Source: Desulfobacterales bacterium (GTDB taxonomy: Bacteria; Desulfobacterota; Desulfobacteria; Desulfobacterales; UBA5852). Taken from it: 5,483 nt of DNA. Made by a program: the position numbers and the translations under genes. The stretch lies in assembly GCA_030066455.1 (NCBI GenBank), contig JASJBQ010000319.1, positions 1-5,483 of the forward strand. Reading direction: 5' to 3'. The stretch's first letter is position 1; every line of letters starts with the position of its first letter. Positions 5,065-5,483 of the stretch are shown here, in pieces. The notes below the pieces were generated by a model that was given only the letters and a program-made list of their open reading frames with translations, ran no database searches and was not told the origin of the DNA.

Positions 5065-5483
5065 ATGCGTGGCAAATTAAGTGCCGTATTGTTGGCCGGT
5101 TTGATTCTGGTGGGGGGCTCGAGCTCTCGCGTCCAGGCGCATTTCGGCATGGTGATCCCCTCGGACAGCATGGTCATGGCCGAAGACGCACGCCAGGTCG
5201 AACTACAGCTGAGCTTTTCGCACCCCATGGAAATGGTCGGCATGCCGCTTGCCAAGCCGGCCGCTTTCACGGTGTGGGCCAACGGCCAGCCCCAGGATCT
5301 GCTGCCCAAGCTTGAGGCCGCAAAGATCATGGATCATCCCGCCTGGCGCGCGACCTACGCCGTCCAACGGCCCGGCGTCTTCGTCTTCGTAATGGAACCC
5401 CAGCCCTATTGGGAACCGGCCGAAGATGCCTTTATCATCCACTACACCAAAACGGTGGTGACCGCCTTTGGCGACGACGAGGG
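5065..5483 (+). CDS. DUF4198 periplasmic protein of cobalt/nickel uptake systems (3' end outside window)
   Basis: ATG 5065, preceded by GAGAGGA (5054-5060), opens a frame that stays open to the right edge (139 complete codons). A signal peptide is clear: RGK, then a hydrophobic core at about 7-17, and a V-Q-A cleavage site (23-25). The mature protein would start HFGMVIPSDSMV at His26. This start, with SFSHPMEM (about 49-56) and a predicted beta-rich body (FTVWANGQ, YAVQRPGVFVFVMEP), matches the DUF4198 family. COG5266 of that family is described as a periplasmic component of cobalt transport, and relatives called NikK accompany nickel/cobalt ECF transporters. Confusingly, that COG has also been named CbiK, which is not the chelatase. 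Family members are usually about 250-280 residues, so roughly half is seen. I would expect cbiM/nikM-type ECF genes just downstream. Confidence 0.75.
   Translation, partial: MRGKLSAVLLAGLILVGGSSSRVQAHFGMVIPSDSMVMAEDARQVELQLSFSHPMEMVGMPLAKPAAFTVWANGQPQDLLPKLEAAKIMDHPAWRATYAVQRPGVFVFVMEPQPYWEPAEDAFIIHYTKTVVTAFGDDE

Noticed and set aside
4998..5315. Plus-strand open frame from ATG 4998
   Set aside because: It overlaps the DUF4198 gene in another frame and shows no motif, whereas the 5065 frame has a signal peptide and family similarity.

Overview
The window reads as one transcription unit plus the start of a second, from a GC-rich genome. It holds an anaerobic (early-cobalt) corrinoid biosynthesis and metal/corrinoid acquisition locus. 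A class II cobaltochelatase of the CbiK type, the cobalt-factor II C20-methyltransferase and a DUF4198-type metal-uptake protein together suggest an anaerobic Desulfobacterota (former Deltaproteobacteria), such as a sulfate reducer. That placement is inferred from gene content and composition; no rRNA or other phylogenetic marker is present.

Layout. Bases 3-158 encode the last 51 residues of the chelatase CbiK. A 113-base gap follows, holding a very stable hairpin (226-259) just before the next start. Then come a FecCD/BtuC-type permease (272-1339), its ABC ATPase (1336-2124, GTG start) and a periplasmic binding protein of the BtuF/FepB type (2121-3113). Next are the methyltransferase CbiL (3110-3847) and a polytopic Gate-domain ('nucleoside recognition') membrane protein (3828-4880). 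All lie on the plus strand. The permease, ATPase, binding protein and methyltransferase are joined by successive 4-base start/stop overlaps, and the last two genes overlap by 20 bases, so the block is very probably one translationally coupled operon. A 184-base gap with a more AT-rich core and a structured leader separates it from a secreted DUF4198 protein (5065 to beyond the right edge), a family linked to cobalt/nickel uptake.

How the genes fit together. CbiK inserts cobalt (or another metal) into sirohydrochlorin, and CbiL methylates the product at C20. Between them lies a complete type II ABC importer whose substrate cannot be read from sequence: corrinoid, heme or metal-chelate are all possible. 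A conserved-looking membrane protein related to the gate region of FeoB-type transporters follows, and then a periplasmic metal-uptake component. The block therefore couples acquisition of metal or tetrapyrrole to the first committed steps of corrinoid synthesis. The points most worth checking are the Gate protein with its internal duplication, the glutamine in place of the ABC ATPase switch histidine, and the two structured non-coding regions. I found no tRNA, rRNA, CRISPR array, insertion sequence or integrase.
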